In this document: positions 1-6,410 of the stretch, in pieces
How positions within the stretch are numbered: the stretch's first letter is position 1
How the letters are laid out: every line of letters starts with the position of its first letter
NCBI GenBank assembly: GCA_021825285.1
Contig: JAKAHW010000022.1
Coordinates: forward strand, 1-11,328
Reading direction: 5' to 3'
DNA: 11,328 nt
From: a bacterium
GTDB lineage: Bacteria; Patescibacteria; Microgenomatia; Levybacterales; GWA1-39-11
Position numbers and translations under genes: made by a program
Notes under the pieces: generated by a model
What the model was told of the DNA's origin: nothing
Database searches by the model: none
The model's input: the letters and a program-made list of their open reading frames with translations, nothing else

Positions 1-212
1 CTATTGTGGATGCGGCAGGTTCCCGACTCGAACCAATTGCGCTCACTACTTTTGCCACAATTGCAGGTCTTGTCCCGATAACTTTATCAAACCCTTTATG
101 GCGCGGACTTGGCGGCGCAATTATCGCCGGTCTTACATTTTCAGGAACAATAATGCTTTTCTTCATTCCCGTCGTATATTTTTACCTCTTCCGCCCCAAA
201 GGAATAAAATAG
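1..212 (+). CDS. RND-type efflux/transport protein, C-terminal end (partial)
   Basis: This is the last ~70 codons of a gene that begins before the window; the reading frame enters at base 3. The segment reads RLEPIALTTFATIAGLVPI, then a Gly-rich stretch, then GLTFSGTIMLFFIPVVYF. This matches the last two membrane helices of AcrB/MdtB-type resistance-nodulation-division transporters, where an 'R-x-x-P-I-x-x-T-x-x-x-T-x-x-G-L-x-P' helix is followed by 'G-G-L-x-x-S-x-x-x-T-L-x-x-x-P-V-x-Y'. RND pumps are inner-membrane proton antiporters exporting drugs or other small molecules; the substrate cannot be inferred here. A short cytoplasmic tail (RPKGIK) ends the protein. It is convergent with hflX, only 16 bp from its stop, with no obvious terminator hairpin between them. 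Confidence 0.8.
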   Translation, partial: IVDAAGSRLEPIALTTFATIAGLVPITLSNPLWRGLGGAIIAGLTFSGTIMLFFIPVVYFYLFRPKGIK

Positions 213-228
213 TAGGGTAAACTTGTGT

Positions 229-1344
229 TTAATTTTTTAAGGAATTGGAGAGGGTGGTTAGGAGATTTTCTATTCCCTCATCATTTTTTACGCTGATGAA
301 AATTGGGTTGAAATCTTTGTATTTTTCCGAAAGTTGTTCTTTGTTTAGTCCTTCGTTTTCGACTTTGTTAAACACATACATTACATTATTCCTATCGATT
401 TTTAATTCTTCAAAAATTTCCTCAACCGTTTTGATTTTTTCATCCATCCGCGGGTCTGAAACATCGATGACGTGAAGGATTAAGTCTGCGTGGATTGTCT
501 CAAGAAGAGTGGATTTGAAAGCGTCTATAAGTTGCGGTGGAAGGTTTTTAATAAAACCAATTGTGTCGGATAAATAAACTTCTTTTCCTAAATCCTTAAG
601 GTAAAATTTGTTGACTGAGCTGTCAAGTGTTGCAAAAAGCGCGTTTTCGACAAGATCATGCTGGCCGGTAAGACGATTAAACAAGGTTGTTTTTCCTGCG
701 TTTGTATATCCGACGAGAGAGATTGTAGGAAGTCCGGCTTCTTTTCTTTGGTCAATTTGGGATTGTTTGCGCTTTGTTAGAGCGGATAGCTCTTTTTGTA
801 TTTTTCTTTTCTCAAGTTTCCAATGCCGCAGCATTAGTTCCGTGTTTGTTTCTCCAATTCCCCTTCCTCCGATTCCTCCGCCTTGCTGGGACATTTCCAT
901 ACCCATGCCATAAATTCTCGGCCCCATTTGCCTTAATTTTGCAAAGCGGATTTGGAGTTTTGCCTCCGCGGTTGAGGCGTGTTTTGAAAAAATCTCAAGA
1001 ATAAGACTTACCCTGTCCCAGACAATAATTTGCGGATTTACTTTTTGGAATGCAAGGAATAGCTCGTGAATTTGACTTGGTTTTAAGGTTTCATTTATGG
1101 CAACGATATCGATTTTGTTTTCCTTTACCATTTCTATGGCTTCTTCGACTTTTCCCTCACCGATAAAGGTGCCATAGTTGCCGCGGGTTTTGTTCTGCAC
1201 AAGTGCTGCATACACTTTTCCGCCATATGTTGTAACCAGTGATTCTACTTCGTCAAAATCGGAAAACATTTCTTCCTTGCTTTTCAAAGGATCAGAAAGC
1301 CCTATAAGCATGAACCGCGGAATTTGTTTTTGCGTATTGTACAT
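229..1344 (-). CDS. hflX: GTPase HflX
   Basis: This is a ribosome-associated GTPase of the OBG-HflX group; in studied bacteria HflX binds the 50S subunit and rescues or splits stalled ribosomes under stress. The order is canonical: an N-terminal nucleotide-binding HflX domain (about residues 10-135), a Gly-rich linker (QQGGGIGGRGIGET, 153-166), a basic coiled helix (to about 200), then the G domain with G1 GYTNAGKTT (212-220), G2 FATLD (237-241), G3 DTIGFI (260-265), G4 NKVE (326-329) and a G5-like SVKN (351-354). The length of 371 aa is near the short end of the family, lacking the long C-terminal extension of some proteobacterial versions. The ATG at 1344 is chosen because a perfect TATAAT lies 8 nt upstream, predicting a leaderless mRNA. 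It stands alone, convergent with the RND gene and divergent from the LRR gene. Confidence 0.96.
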   Translation of the reverse strand: MYNTQKQIPRFMLIGLSDPLKSKEEMFSDFDEVESLVTTYGGKVYAALVQNKTRGNYGTFIGEGKVEEAIEMVKENKIDIVAINETLKPSQIHELFLAFQKVNPQIIVWDRVSLILEIFSKHASTAEAKLQIRFAKLRQMGPRIYGMGMEMSQQGGGIGGRGIGETNTELMLRHWKLEKRKIQKELSALTKRKQSQIDQRKEAGLPTISLVGYTNAGKTTLFNRLTGQHDLVENALFATLDSSVNKFYLKDLGKEVYLSDTIGFIKNLPPQLIDAFKSTLLETIHADLILHVIDVSDPRMDEKIKTVEEIFEELKIDRNNVMYVFNKVENEGLNKEQLSEKYKDFNPIFISVKNDEGIENLLTTLSNSLKN

Positions 1345-1360
1345 AGGCTTTTATTATACA
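1345..1360 (-). promoter_or_regulatory. hflX -10 box, predicted leaderless start
   Basis: On the minus strand TATAAT runs from 1358 to 1353, directly preceded by TG (1360-1359), and ends 8 nt before the hflX ATG. Transcription should begin within a base or two of the start codon. No clear -35 box is seen at 16-18 nt spacing and there is no Shine-Dalgarno sequence. Confidence 0.7.
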
Positions 1361-1471
1361 GGGAAAAAGAGCGGGAGCGCTTGAATTCAAACCAATAGAT
1401 CGCTAAAATTCAATAGCTATAAACAAGTTTTTAAAATGTAAATTCAGACAAAAATAAAGACTTTGGCTTAC

Positions 1472-1508
1472 TTGACAAAACTTTATTTATTGAATTATAT
1501 TTTAATTA
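1472..1508 (+). promoter_or_regulatory. Promoter of LRR gene, near-consensus and leaderless
   Basis: A perfect -35 TTGACA (1472-1477) is followed after 18 nt by TATATT (1496-1501), with 7 nt from there to the ATG at 1509. The -10 lacks a TGn extension, which fits with its having the best -35 in the window. No Shine-Dalgarno sequence precedes the ATG, so the transcript should start at or next to the initiation codon. Confidence 0.8.
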
Positions 1509-2732
1509 ATGCCGAAACATTCAAAGCTCCAACTTAAGAAGAAAAAGCTATTTAAGAATCAAAAACTTCCCATGTTAGTAGTTCTGCTTGCTTTAGTTGG
1601 TTTAGCAGGTTTTATTGTCGTAAACAGATCTACAGTTTCTTCTCCGCAAGAAGTGTTAGGTGAGAATATAGGGCCATGTTCATCGGGAGGTTTGACAACT
1701 TCTACTAACAAGATTTTTCAAATGACTTATCCCGATGAATCCTTCCAGCAATTAACTAACAAGGATGCATTAAAAGAGGTTTCACAGCTTAAGGATTTAA
1801 CTTGTTTGCAATACCTAGATGCTACAGACAAAACTGTTAAAGGTGACATAAGAGACCTTAATAATTTAACAAATCTTGAAGTCTTTAGTTTGTACTCAAA
1901 TCCTGAAGTTTCAGGAGACATATGTTCGCTTAAAGACGCCGCCAAACTCAGAAGCTTAAAGTTTGCGTTCGATCCAAAAATAACGGGAGATATTTCCTGT
2001 TTGAAGAATTTAACAAAGCTTGAAACTTTTGCCATGACCCACACGAATATAAAAGGTGACATTTCTGTTTTTGCAAATATGCCGAACTTAAAAGCACTTT
2101 ATCTTAGCGGTACTTATGTCAAAGGGAATATTTGTTCGCTCAAAAATCTTACAAATCTCCAAGAACTGGGAATAGCGGATGAGTATCCTGGAAATCCTGA
2201 TATAAACGGTGATTTGTCTTGTCTTAACAATCTTAAAAATCTCAAAAGAGTTTCGATTTATAACACAAAGACAACAAATTGTGATGCCTTTACTAAAGCT
2301 CATCAAGGTATGGAGAAGACATTGACCGAATCCGGAAAAAAGGGCGGGGGAGGGTGTTCTAAGGAATCAATGAAAACAGTAGTTGATTATGCGCAAAAAT
2401 ATGAAGCAAAAATTGGGAAAGAGGTGCAGACAGAAGTTAGGGGCCAGCCTAATTATGGAAAAGAAATTAATGATTTTGGCGGAAAAGCTGGAAAAAAAGA
2501 TACCAGGAATTTCTTCCAAAAATTTATTGCTTCCATTCTGGGAATTTTTGGAATCAAACCGAAGGGGCCAGAAAATGACGGCGGCCAGATTGATAGTGGA
2601 AGAAGCGGAGGTTCGCAGGGGTCAATGCCGGCGGGAGCTGTCGGTCCAGGAGGATGCAAATCTCAATCTGAATGCGATGCGTACTGTGATAAACATAGGG
2701 AAGAATGCTCCAAATTTCAACCGCCTAAGTAA
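1509..2732 (+). CDS. Membrane-anchored leucine-rich-repeat protein with Cys-rich tail
   Basis: The protein has 407 aa. A basic N-terminus (residues 1-20) is followed by one hydrophobic helix (about 21-38), so it is probably anchored in the membrane with the rest outside. Residues ~95-255 hold about six leucine-rich repeats of 23-24 residues built on 'L-x-N-L-x-x-L-x-x-L-x-(L/I)-x...GDI', with the G-D/N-I/L step at 112, 136, 160, 183, 206 and 234. Several repeats put a Cys just after it (GDICSL, GDISCL, GNICSL, GDLSCL). A Gly/Lys-rich linker with a short hydrophobic patch (FIASILGIFGI, 339-349) leads to a C-terminal motif C383-x5-C389-x3-C393-x6-C400. LRRs usually bind protein partners; an adhesive or surface-recognition role is inference. 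I recall similar Cys tails in CPR proteins, which I could not check. The next gene, also leaderless and envelope-related, starts 61 bp downstream. Confidence 0.8.
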   Translation: MPKHSKLQLKKKKLFKNQKLPMLVVLLALVGLAGFIVVNRSTVSSPQEVLGENIGPCSSGGLTTSTNKIFQMTYPDESFQQLTNKDALKEVSQLKDLTCLQYLDATDKTVKGDIRDLNNLTNLEVFSLYSNPEVSGDICSLKDAAKLRSLKFAFDPKITGDISCLKNLTKLETFAMTHTNIKGDISVFANMPNLKALYLSGTYVKGNICSLKNLTNLQELGIADEYPGNPDINGDLSCLNNLKNLKRVSIYNTKTTNCDAFTKAHQGMEKTLTESGKKGGGGCSKESMKTVVDYAQKYEAKIGKEVQTEVRGQPNYGKEINDFGGKAGKKDTRNFFQKFIASILGIFGIKPKGPENDGGQIDSGRSGGSQGSMPAGAVGPGGCKSQSECDAYCDKHREECSKFQPPK

Positions 2733-2778
2733 AATGTTTGTTTGCTTCAAGCTCATTATTCTAAACTTTCAATAGTAT

Positions 2779-2793
2779 TGCTATACTGAATTA
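2779..2793 (+). promoter_or_regulatory. Extended -10 promoter of lytic transglycosylase, leaderless
   Basis: TGc followed by TATACT (TG 2779-2780, hexamer 2782-2787) lies 6 nt before the ATG at 2794. No convincing -35 and no Shine-Dalgarno sequence are seen, so a leaderless mRNA is predicted. Confidence 0.7.
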
Positions 2794-3666
2794 ATGGAAA
2801 GTTCTGGAGAATATCCTAGACCTAAGAGATTAGCAAATAAGAAAGCTCAAGGAGGGGGAGGGGCAGGTAGAGTTTTGCCATTGGCACTTGCAGCTGTCGG
2901 GACCATAGCAGCCGGAAGAGCTGTGGTAAATAACATAAGCCAGAGTATAAGTAGTGAGAGTCAAGACAATGGCGTGAGTGTTACATTTTTGCCTCGAGAA
3001 CCTCAAGCGCCTCAAGAAAATAAGACGATTGAAGTTGAAAGCATTACGGTAAGTCAGGGACTTTTTGAAAAGGTTTTTGGCAACTTGGATGAATCCCAAA
3101 AAGCACAAGCAAGACAAGAAGTGGATATGTTCAAAGGTAGAATTGCTGCAAAGCCTGGTTTTTTCCAAGAGCATATGGCAATACCTTTAAAATACCAAAA
3201 ATCAATGGAAGGGACTGCTAAGGCCTATGGGATTTCTAAAGAGGCAATAAGTGGAATTGGTTCTGTTGAAAGCGGAGGAGGGGAAGATGTTATTAATAAA
3301 ATTGGTGCACGTGGAATAATGCAGTTTTTGCCAGCTGCCGGTATAGAAAACGGGCTAATCATAAATCCAGAAATATCAGTTGATGAACGGTCAAATCCTG
3401 AAAAAAGTATTGCTGCGGCGGGAAGATATTTGGAAAAGAACAAAGCGCTTTTTGGTGGAAATGAGGGATTGGCAATATGGTCATATCACGCAGGAGCAGG
3501 AGTGGTATTTGAGGCTTTAAGGGTTTATTTTTTGGATGTAAAGCATATAGACATAGGTGATTATGTCGGGGCACTTGAGAACAAAGATCCAATTGCAAGG
3601 GCAAATGTAGAAAAAATGGCAAAAGAACAGATAGGAAAAGGTGATTTTAATATTTATAAAATGTAA
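2794..3666 (+). CDS. Lytic transglycosylase (SLT/GH23-like), C-terminus frameshifted
   Basis: This enzyme is predicted to cleave peptidoglycan glycan strands by the lytic transglycosylase mechanism, forming 1,6-anhydro-muropeptides. The 290-aa product has a Gly-rich basic N-terminus, a hydrophobic segment at ~27-45 (signal anchor) and a linker. The SLT fold follows at ~135-280 with SVESGGG carrying the likely catalytic Glu159, the GARGIMQFLP signature (171-180), a helix with SIAAAGRYLEKN (205-216) and AIWSYHAGAG (227-236). The frame stops at a TAA at 3664-3666. However, the +1 frame immediately continues with a helix-forming tail resembling the usual end of such domains (see 3667-3841). The catalytic core is complete, so the truncated product may still work. 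Neighbours: it follows the anchored LRR gene with its own leaderless promoter and may act on the same envelope. Confidence 0.85.
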   Translation: MESSGEYPRPKRLANKKAQGGGGAGRVLPLALAAVGTIAAGRAVVNNISQSISSESQDNGVSVTFLPREPQAPQENKTIEVESITVSQGLFEKVFGNLDESQKAQARQEVDMFKGRIAAKPGFFQEHMAIPLKYQKSMEGTAKAYGISKEAISGIGSVESGGGEDVINKIGARGIMQFLPAAGIENGLIINPEISVDERSNPEKSIAAAGRYLEKNKALFGGNEGLAIWSYHAGAGVVFEALRVYFLDVKHIDIGDYVGALENKDPIARANVEKMAKEQIGKGDFNIYKM

Positions 3667-3841
3667 AAAAAAGGCTGTGCAGGATAAAGTGCTCAAAGAC
3701 CTATTAGATTATTCGGATACTTATTTGGATGAGGTTATTGCTGCAAGCGAGCTTGTAAAAGAGCAGGCAAATCAAGTAAGAGATCTTGGTGGCGGTTTAA
3801 AAATCGCTGTAGCCAACGTCCCCTCCACCTCGCCTCGATAA
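3667..3841 (+). pseudogene. Out-of-frame C-terminal tail of the lytic transglycosylase
   Basis: Beyond the transglycosylase stop, the +1 frame is open for 58 codons and ends at TAA 3839-3841. It encodes an amphipathic, protein-like tail including KVLKDLLDYSDTYLDEVIAA and SELVKEQANQV. A 'Y-S/D-x-x-Y-L-x-x-V-I/L-A-A' helix commonly closes SLT domains of this type. Removing one A from the A4 run at 3658-3661 would join the frames through ...FNIYKCKKKAVQDK..., giving a protein of about 347 aa. The A8 run at 3665-3672 lies at and after the stop, so an error there alone would not explain it. No separate promoter or Shine-Dalgarno is seen for an independent small gene, though a GTG at 3677 exists. 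Either a real mutation, a recoding site or a read/assembly error is possible. Confidence 0.6.
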
Positions 3842-3853
3842 GATCTTGTTTTA

Positions 3854-3868
3854 TGGTATAATTCCGGC
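3854..3868 (+). promoter_or_regulatory. Extended -10 promoter of the 132-aa orphan, leaderless
   Basis: A perfect extended -10, TGg plus TATAAT (3854-3862), ends 6 nt before the ATG at 3869. There is no Shine-Dalgarno sequence and no clear -35. The box is good evidence that the downstream orphan is a real gene. Confidence 0.75.
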
Positions 3869-4267
3869 ATGTCAAATATTTCAGAAAGAAGAACAATGCT
3901 TCCGGTATCAATTGAAATTTTAAGAGATAATCCTGTCGTTATGGAAAGAAGAGAGCTTGCCGCGAGAATGGAAGATCACGCTAACGCTGTTGCAAGGCTT
4001 ATCAATGAGTCAACGACTGAAACAGATGTCCTTGGCCAAAACGAAAAAGACCCAAAAATTCCAATTCGTGAAGCTGAGTTAGATGTCTTGTATGACTTAC
4101 ACGATATGCTGGATGGTTTTGCCGCAGCAACCATTGGTAAACTATCTCTACATTTGCAAGCAAATAATTTGCATCCTTTTAACAAGCCACCTTTACCAGA
4201 AGGAGCTGAATACAAACATGGATTTATAATCTTACCTCCACAATCCGAATTGAACGCAAGAAAGTAA
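3869..4267 (+). CDS. Hypothetical protein, 132 aa
   Basis: I do not recognise this family. The product is soluble-looking, with no signal peptide, membrane helix or cysteine. It appears mainly helical: a charged helix at ~25-47 (ERRELAARMEDHANAVARLI) and another at ~68-98 (REAELDVLYDLHDMLDGFAA). The C-terminus is Pro-rich (NNLHPFNKPPLPEGAEY), ending with a short hydrophobic segment, GFIILPP. Coding use and the ideal extended -10 immediately upstream support translation. It sits before an XRE regulator gene, each with its own leaderless promoter, so no operon is implied. An antitoxin-like or accessory role next to the XRE gene is possible, but nothing in the sequence shows it. Confidence 0.7.
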   Translation: MSNISERRTMLPVSIEILRDNPVVMERRELAARMEDHANAVARLINESTTETDVLGQNEKDPKIPIREAELDVLYDLHDMLDGFAAATIGKLSLHLQANNLHPFNKPPLPEGAEYKHGFIILPPQSELNARK

Positions 4268-4337
4268 TTCGTAAAATCCTGCATTGTATTGCGCCTCCCC
4301 CCGCTAAAAATCCTTGCCTGATTTAAAAGCAACTTTT

Positions 4338-4353
4338 TGTTATAATTAGCTTC
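4338..4353 (+). promoter_or_regulatory. Extended -10 promoter of XRE gene, leaderless
   Basis: TGt plus TATAAT (4338-4346) ends 7 nt before the ATG at 4354. The 16-nt string TATAATTAGCTTCATG recurs exactly at the next gene (4780-4795), so -10 box, spacer and start codon are shared. The best -35 position holds only a weak match, and no Shine-Dalgarno sequence is present. Confidence 0.8.
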
Positions 4354-4356
4354 ATG
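4341..4356 (+). repeat. Start cassette repeat, copy 1
   Basis: TATAATTAGCTTCATG is identical to 4780-4795. The similarity extends upstream as TTTTG-T/C-TATAAT. It consists of the extended -10 box, the 7-nt spacer and the ATG of two adjacent genes. Confidence 0.8.
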
Positions 4357-4758
4357 GCAAGAACTGGACCAGAAGGAAACCCGCAGACATTCGGACAATT
4401 TGTGTCAGGACGGTTAGCTGCTACCGGAAGATCGCAGTCAGAATTAGCTTTGGATAGTGATTTAAGTCCTTCAGCTGTCTCGAAATATATTCAGGATAAA
4501 ATAGAACCCGGAGCAGGAGCTTTTATTAGAATGTGTCGTTCACTTGGCGTAGAAAGTCTAGATGAAGTTGAAGGATTGTTTAGGAGCCCGCAAGAACGAG
4601 AACTAGATGAAGGAATTGCTACTGCGCTTTCGACATTGCCCGAAATTTATGGTGCCGGATACAGAAGGCTTCATCCTTCGATTGCAGATAAAAGATTCGC
4701 TTTAAAACTTTTCCAATTAGCAGCAGAGCAAGCCGGATATTCGCAGAACAATCCTTAA
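4354..4758 (+). CDS. XRE-family helix-turn-helix protein
   Basis: A 134-aa protein with a Cro/C1-type DNA-binding domain at about residues 13-75. FGQFVSGRLAATGRSQSELA forms helices 1-2, SDLSPSAVSKYIQ is the turn and recognition helix (about 35-47), and FIRMCRSLGVESLDEVEGLF closes the domain. 'S-x-S-A-V-S-K-Y/W-x' at the recognition helix is typical of XRE repressors. The C-terminal part (~80-134) is helical and not recognised; it could be for dimerisation or ligand sensing. Its targets are unknown. Its own promoter is strong and lacks an obvious inverted-repeat operator, so autoregulation is not visible. It lies 34 bp upstream of ychF, which has its own promoter with the same sequence. Confidence 0.85.
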   Translation: MARTGPEGNPQTFGQFVSGRLAATGRSQSELALDSDLSPSAVSKYIQDKIEPGAGAFIRMCRSLGVESLDEVEGLFRSPQERELDEGIATALSTLPEIYGAGYRRLHPSIADKRFALKLFQLAAEQAGYSQNNP

Positions 4759-4792
4759 CAAAGCAATAGACAATTTTGCTATAATTAGCTTC
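4755..4792 (+). promoter_or_regulatory. Extended -10 promoter of ychF, leaderless
   Basis: TGc plus TATAAT (4777-4785) ends 7 nt before the ATG at 4793. A TTAACA at 4755-4760, overlapping the XRE stop codon, is a possible -35 with a long 19-nt spacer. Bases 4780-4795 are identical to 4341-4356. Confidence 0.8.
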
Positions 4793-4795
4793 ATG
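4780..4795 (+). repeat. Start cassette repeat, copy 2
   Basis: Exact copy of 4341-4356 in front of ychF. The coding sequences after the two ATGs are unrelated, so the repeat is limited to the promoter and start. Confidence 0.8.
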
Positions 4796-5893
4796 AACTT
4801 ATCGGTCGGTATTGTTGGGCTTCCAAATGTTGGGAAATCTACGTTGTTTAATGCGCTTTTAAAAAAGCAGGCGGCTTTGGCTGCAAATTATCCATTTGCA
4901 ACAATAGAGCCGAATGTCGGCGTTGTCCCTGTTTCTGATGAGCGTTTAGTTCAATTGGCAGAAATTACCAAAGAAGAACACTCAATGGGTTCGCTTCCTC
5001 CATTAAAACCTGCAACAGTTGAATTTGTAGATATTGCGGGACTTGTGAAAGGCGCATCGGAGGGCGCAGGTCTTGGAAATAAATTCTTATCCCATATCCG
5101 CGAAGTTAAAATTATTGCGCATGTGGTTCGCGCTTTTGAGGACAAGAACGTTATCCGCGAGGGCAGCGTGACGCCAAAAGATGATTATGAAACGATTACA
5201 ACAGAACTTGTTCTTTCAGATCTCCAGACACTTTCAAAATTGAATGAAAAAGCATTAAAAACGGATGCTTTGAAAAGAGGATTAGTTGAAAAGCTGACAA
5301 AAGAACTAAATACCGGAAAATCGGCAAGAAATGTTTCGTTAACAGATGATGAAAAAGAGGCAGTAAGGGAATTGCAATTGTTATCTTCTAAGCCTGAAAT
5401 AATAGTTTTAAATGTTTCGGAAAATGAATATTCGGATGAAAAAAATAAAGAGACAATTAAAAAATATGCAGATCTTTTGAGTTTAAATCTGGATATTTTT
5501 GTTGTCGTTTGCGCAAAAGTCGAGTCAGAATTGTCAGAACTTTCTGAAGAAGATCAAAAACAATATTTGAAAGAATTAGGAGTTGAGAAATCAGGATTGG
5601 AGCGGTTGATACAAAAAGCATATGAAAAGCTTGGGTTGATTTCATTTTTGACTTGCGGAGAAATTGAGGCCAGAGCATGGACTATTAAAAAAGGTTCGAC
5701 AGCAGTTGAGGCAAGCGGTGAAATCCATACGGATTTTATGGATAAATTTATAAAAGCAGAAGTTGTTTCATTTGACGATTTTGTTTTAAATGCAGGTTGG
5801 CGTGGTTCGAGAAATTCGGGAAAAGCAAGGCTTGAGGGACGAGATTATGTAATGCAAGATGGAGATGTAGTAGAGTTCAAGATTGGAAGATAA
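4793..5893 (+). CDS. ychF: Redox-regulated ATPase/GTPase YchF (OLA1 family)
   Basis: A near-universal P-loop NTPase of the TRAFAC class that prefers ATP over GTP and binds ribosomes and the proteasome or stress machinery in studied organisms. The 366-aa length is standard. Motifs: G1 GLPNVGKSTLFN (9-20); YPFATIEPNVGVV with the family's G2 region (33-45); G3 DIAGLVKGAS (80-89); and NVSE (207-210), which is the N-x-x-E that replaces NKxD in this family and explains the loss of guanine specificity. A coiled-coil insert follows G3 (about 130-200). The C-terminal TGS domain is clear, with FLTCGEIEARAWTIKKGSTA (285-304), IHTDFMDKFIKAEV (311-324), RLEGRDYVMQDGDVVEF (346-362). The start is set by the leaderless promoter. 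A terminator hairpin begins within the last codons. Confidence 0.98.
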   Translation: MNLSVGIVGLPNVGKSTLFNALLKKQAALAANYPFATIEPNVGVVPVSDERLVQLAEITKEEHSMGSLPPLKPATVEFVDIAGLVKGASEGAGLGNKFLSHIREVKIIAHVVRAFEDKNVIREGSVTPKDDYETITTELVLSDLQTLSKLNEKALKTDALKRGLVEKLTKELNTGKSARNVSLTDDEKEAVRELQLLSSKPEIIVLNVSENEYSDEKNKETIKKYADLLSLNLDIFVVVCAKVESELSELSEEDQKQYLKELGVEKSGLERLIQKAYEKLGLISFLTCGEIEARAWTIKKGSTAVEASGEIHTDFMDKFIKAEVVSFDDFVLNAGWRGSRNSGKARLEGRDYVMQDGDVVEFKIGR

Positions 5894-5913
5894 ATCTCTC
5901 CAATTGCTTTTTT
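5881..5913 (+). terminator. Rho-independent terminator after ychF
   Basis: ATTGGA-AGA (5882-5890) pairs with TCT-c-TCCAAT (5895-5904), giving a 9-bp stem with one bulged C and a TAAA loop, followed by T6 at 5908-5913. The hairpin contains the ychF stop codon. The same bases supply the -35 region of the next gene, an economical overlap. Confidence 0.7.
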
Positions 5914-5939
5914 AGAACAGCAAATGTAAAATCCAAATT
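5904..5939 (+). promoter_or_regulatory. Promoter of the 156-aa orphan, leaderless
   Basis: TTGCTT (5904-5909), a 17-nt spacer, then TAAAAT (5927-5932) with TG directly before it; the ATG is 7 nt further at 5940. There is no Shine-Dalgarno sequence. The -35 lies inside the 3' arm and T-tract of the ychF terminator. Confidence 0.65.
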
Positions 5940-6410
5940 ATGGCGGCGGCAGTTGAACTTGATGCAAGAAGGGTAGTCGAGGCTGCAGAGAATTTTGTCC
6001 GAAGAAAAGTGGTTTCGTTTTCCCCGAATGATGCTAATTTTTTGTTTGGCTATTTGAGGATGCAATCTGAAGACGACCCATCTAAGAACATTCTTCTTGG
6101 TGGATTGGTGGATAAATTTGAGAAAGGAACCAAGAGAGGAAAAGCAAAAAATAGGGTTGGGGTGGGGATTGACAGGGCAGAGGAGGAGTATGTAGCCGGT
6201 TTATTAAGTATTGAAGGAAGAGATTTATCAAATTCCCAGAAGACCAGAGTTTTTTGTCAGAGTCTTAAAGATAGATTCCAAACAGCTTACAATCAAGGAG
6301 CCGTAGAACCCATTTCATTAAAAGAAAGACTGGCACAAAAAGCAAGAAAAGAAATTAAAAAGGTTCAAGATAAAATACTTAAGCCGTCTTCATGGGAGCC
6401 CTGGAGGTAG
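5940..6410 (+). CDS. Hypothetical protein, 156 aa
   Basis: I do not recognise this protein. It is rich in Lys, Arg and Glu, has one Cys (C106), and no signal peptide or membrane helix. Helical segments are likely at ~5-25 (VELDARRVVEAAENFVRRKV), ~78-90, ~100-118 and ~125-147, the last strongly basic (LAQKARKEIKKVQDKIL). The end SSWEPWR is unusual for its aromatic content. The basic, helical nature would suit a nucleic-acid-binding protein, but no motif proves this. Its 3' end overlaps the convergent 219-aa gene by 32 bp (6379-6410). The promoter directly upstream and coherent codon usage support expression. Confidence 0.65.
   Translation: MAAAVELDARRVVEAAENFVRRKVVSFSPNDANFLFGYLRMQSEDDPSKNILLGGLVDKFEKGTKRGKAKNRVGVGIDRAEEEYVAGLLSIEGRDLSNSQKTRVFCQSLKDRFQTAYNQGAVEPISLKERLAQKARKEIKKVQDKILKPSSWEPWR

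Noticed and set aside
608..1004. Plus-strand open frames inside hflX
   Set aside because: They are shadows of a GTPase gene with all G motifs on the minus strand; their residue content is Phe/Ser/Pro-rich and not protein-like.
1381..1470. Short palindrome TTGAATTCAA and CAATAG repeats in the hflX-LRR gap as an operator or origin
   Set aside because: Too short and AT-rich to stand out from chance, and with no DnaA-box-like cluster.
2383..2775. Open frame overlapping the end of the LRR gene in another frame
   Set aside because: The LRR frame carries the ordered Cys tail; the alternative has no recognisable content and no start signal.
2830..3622. Antisense open frames within the transglycosylase gene
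   Set aside because: Odd composition, no promoter or start signal, and they lie opposite a well-supported gene with catalytic motifs.
4284..4330. C-run and gap between the 132-aa gene and XRE as a small RNA or terminator
   Set aside because: No stem with a T-tract and no promoter apart from the XRE one was found.
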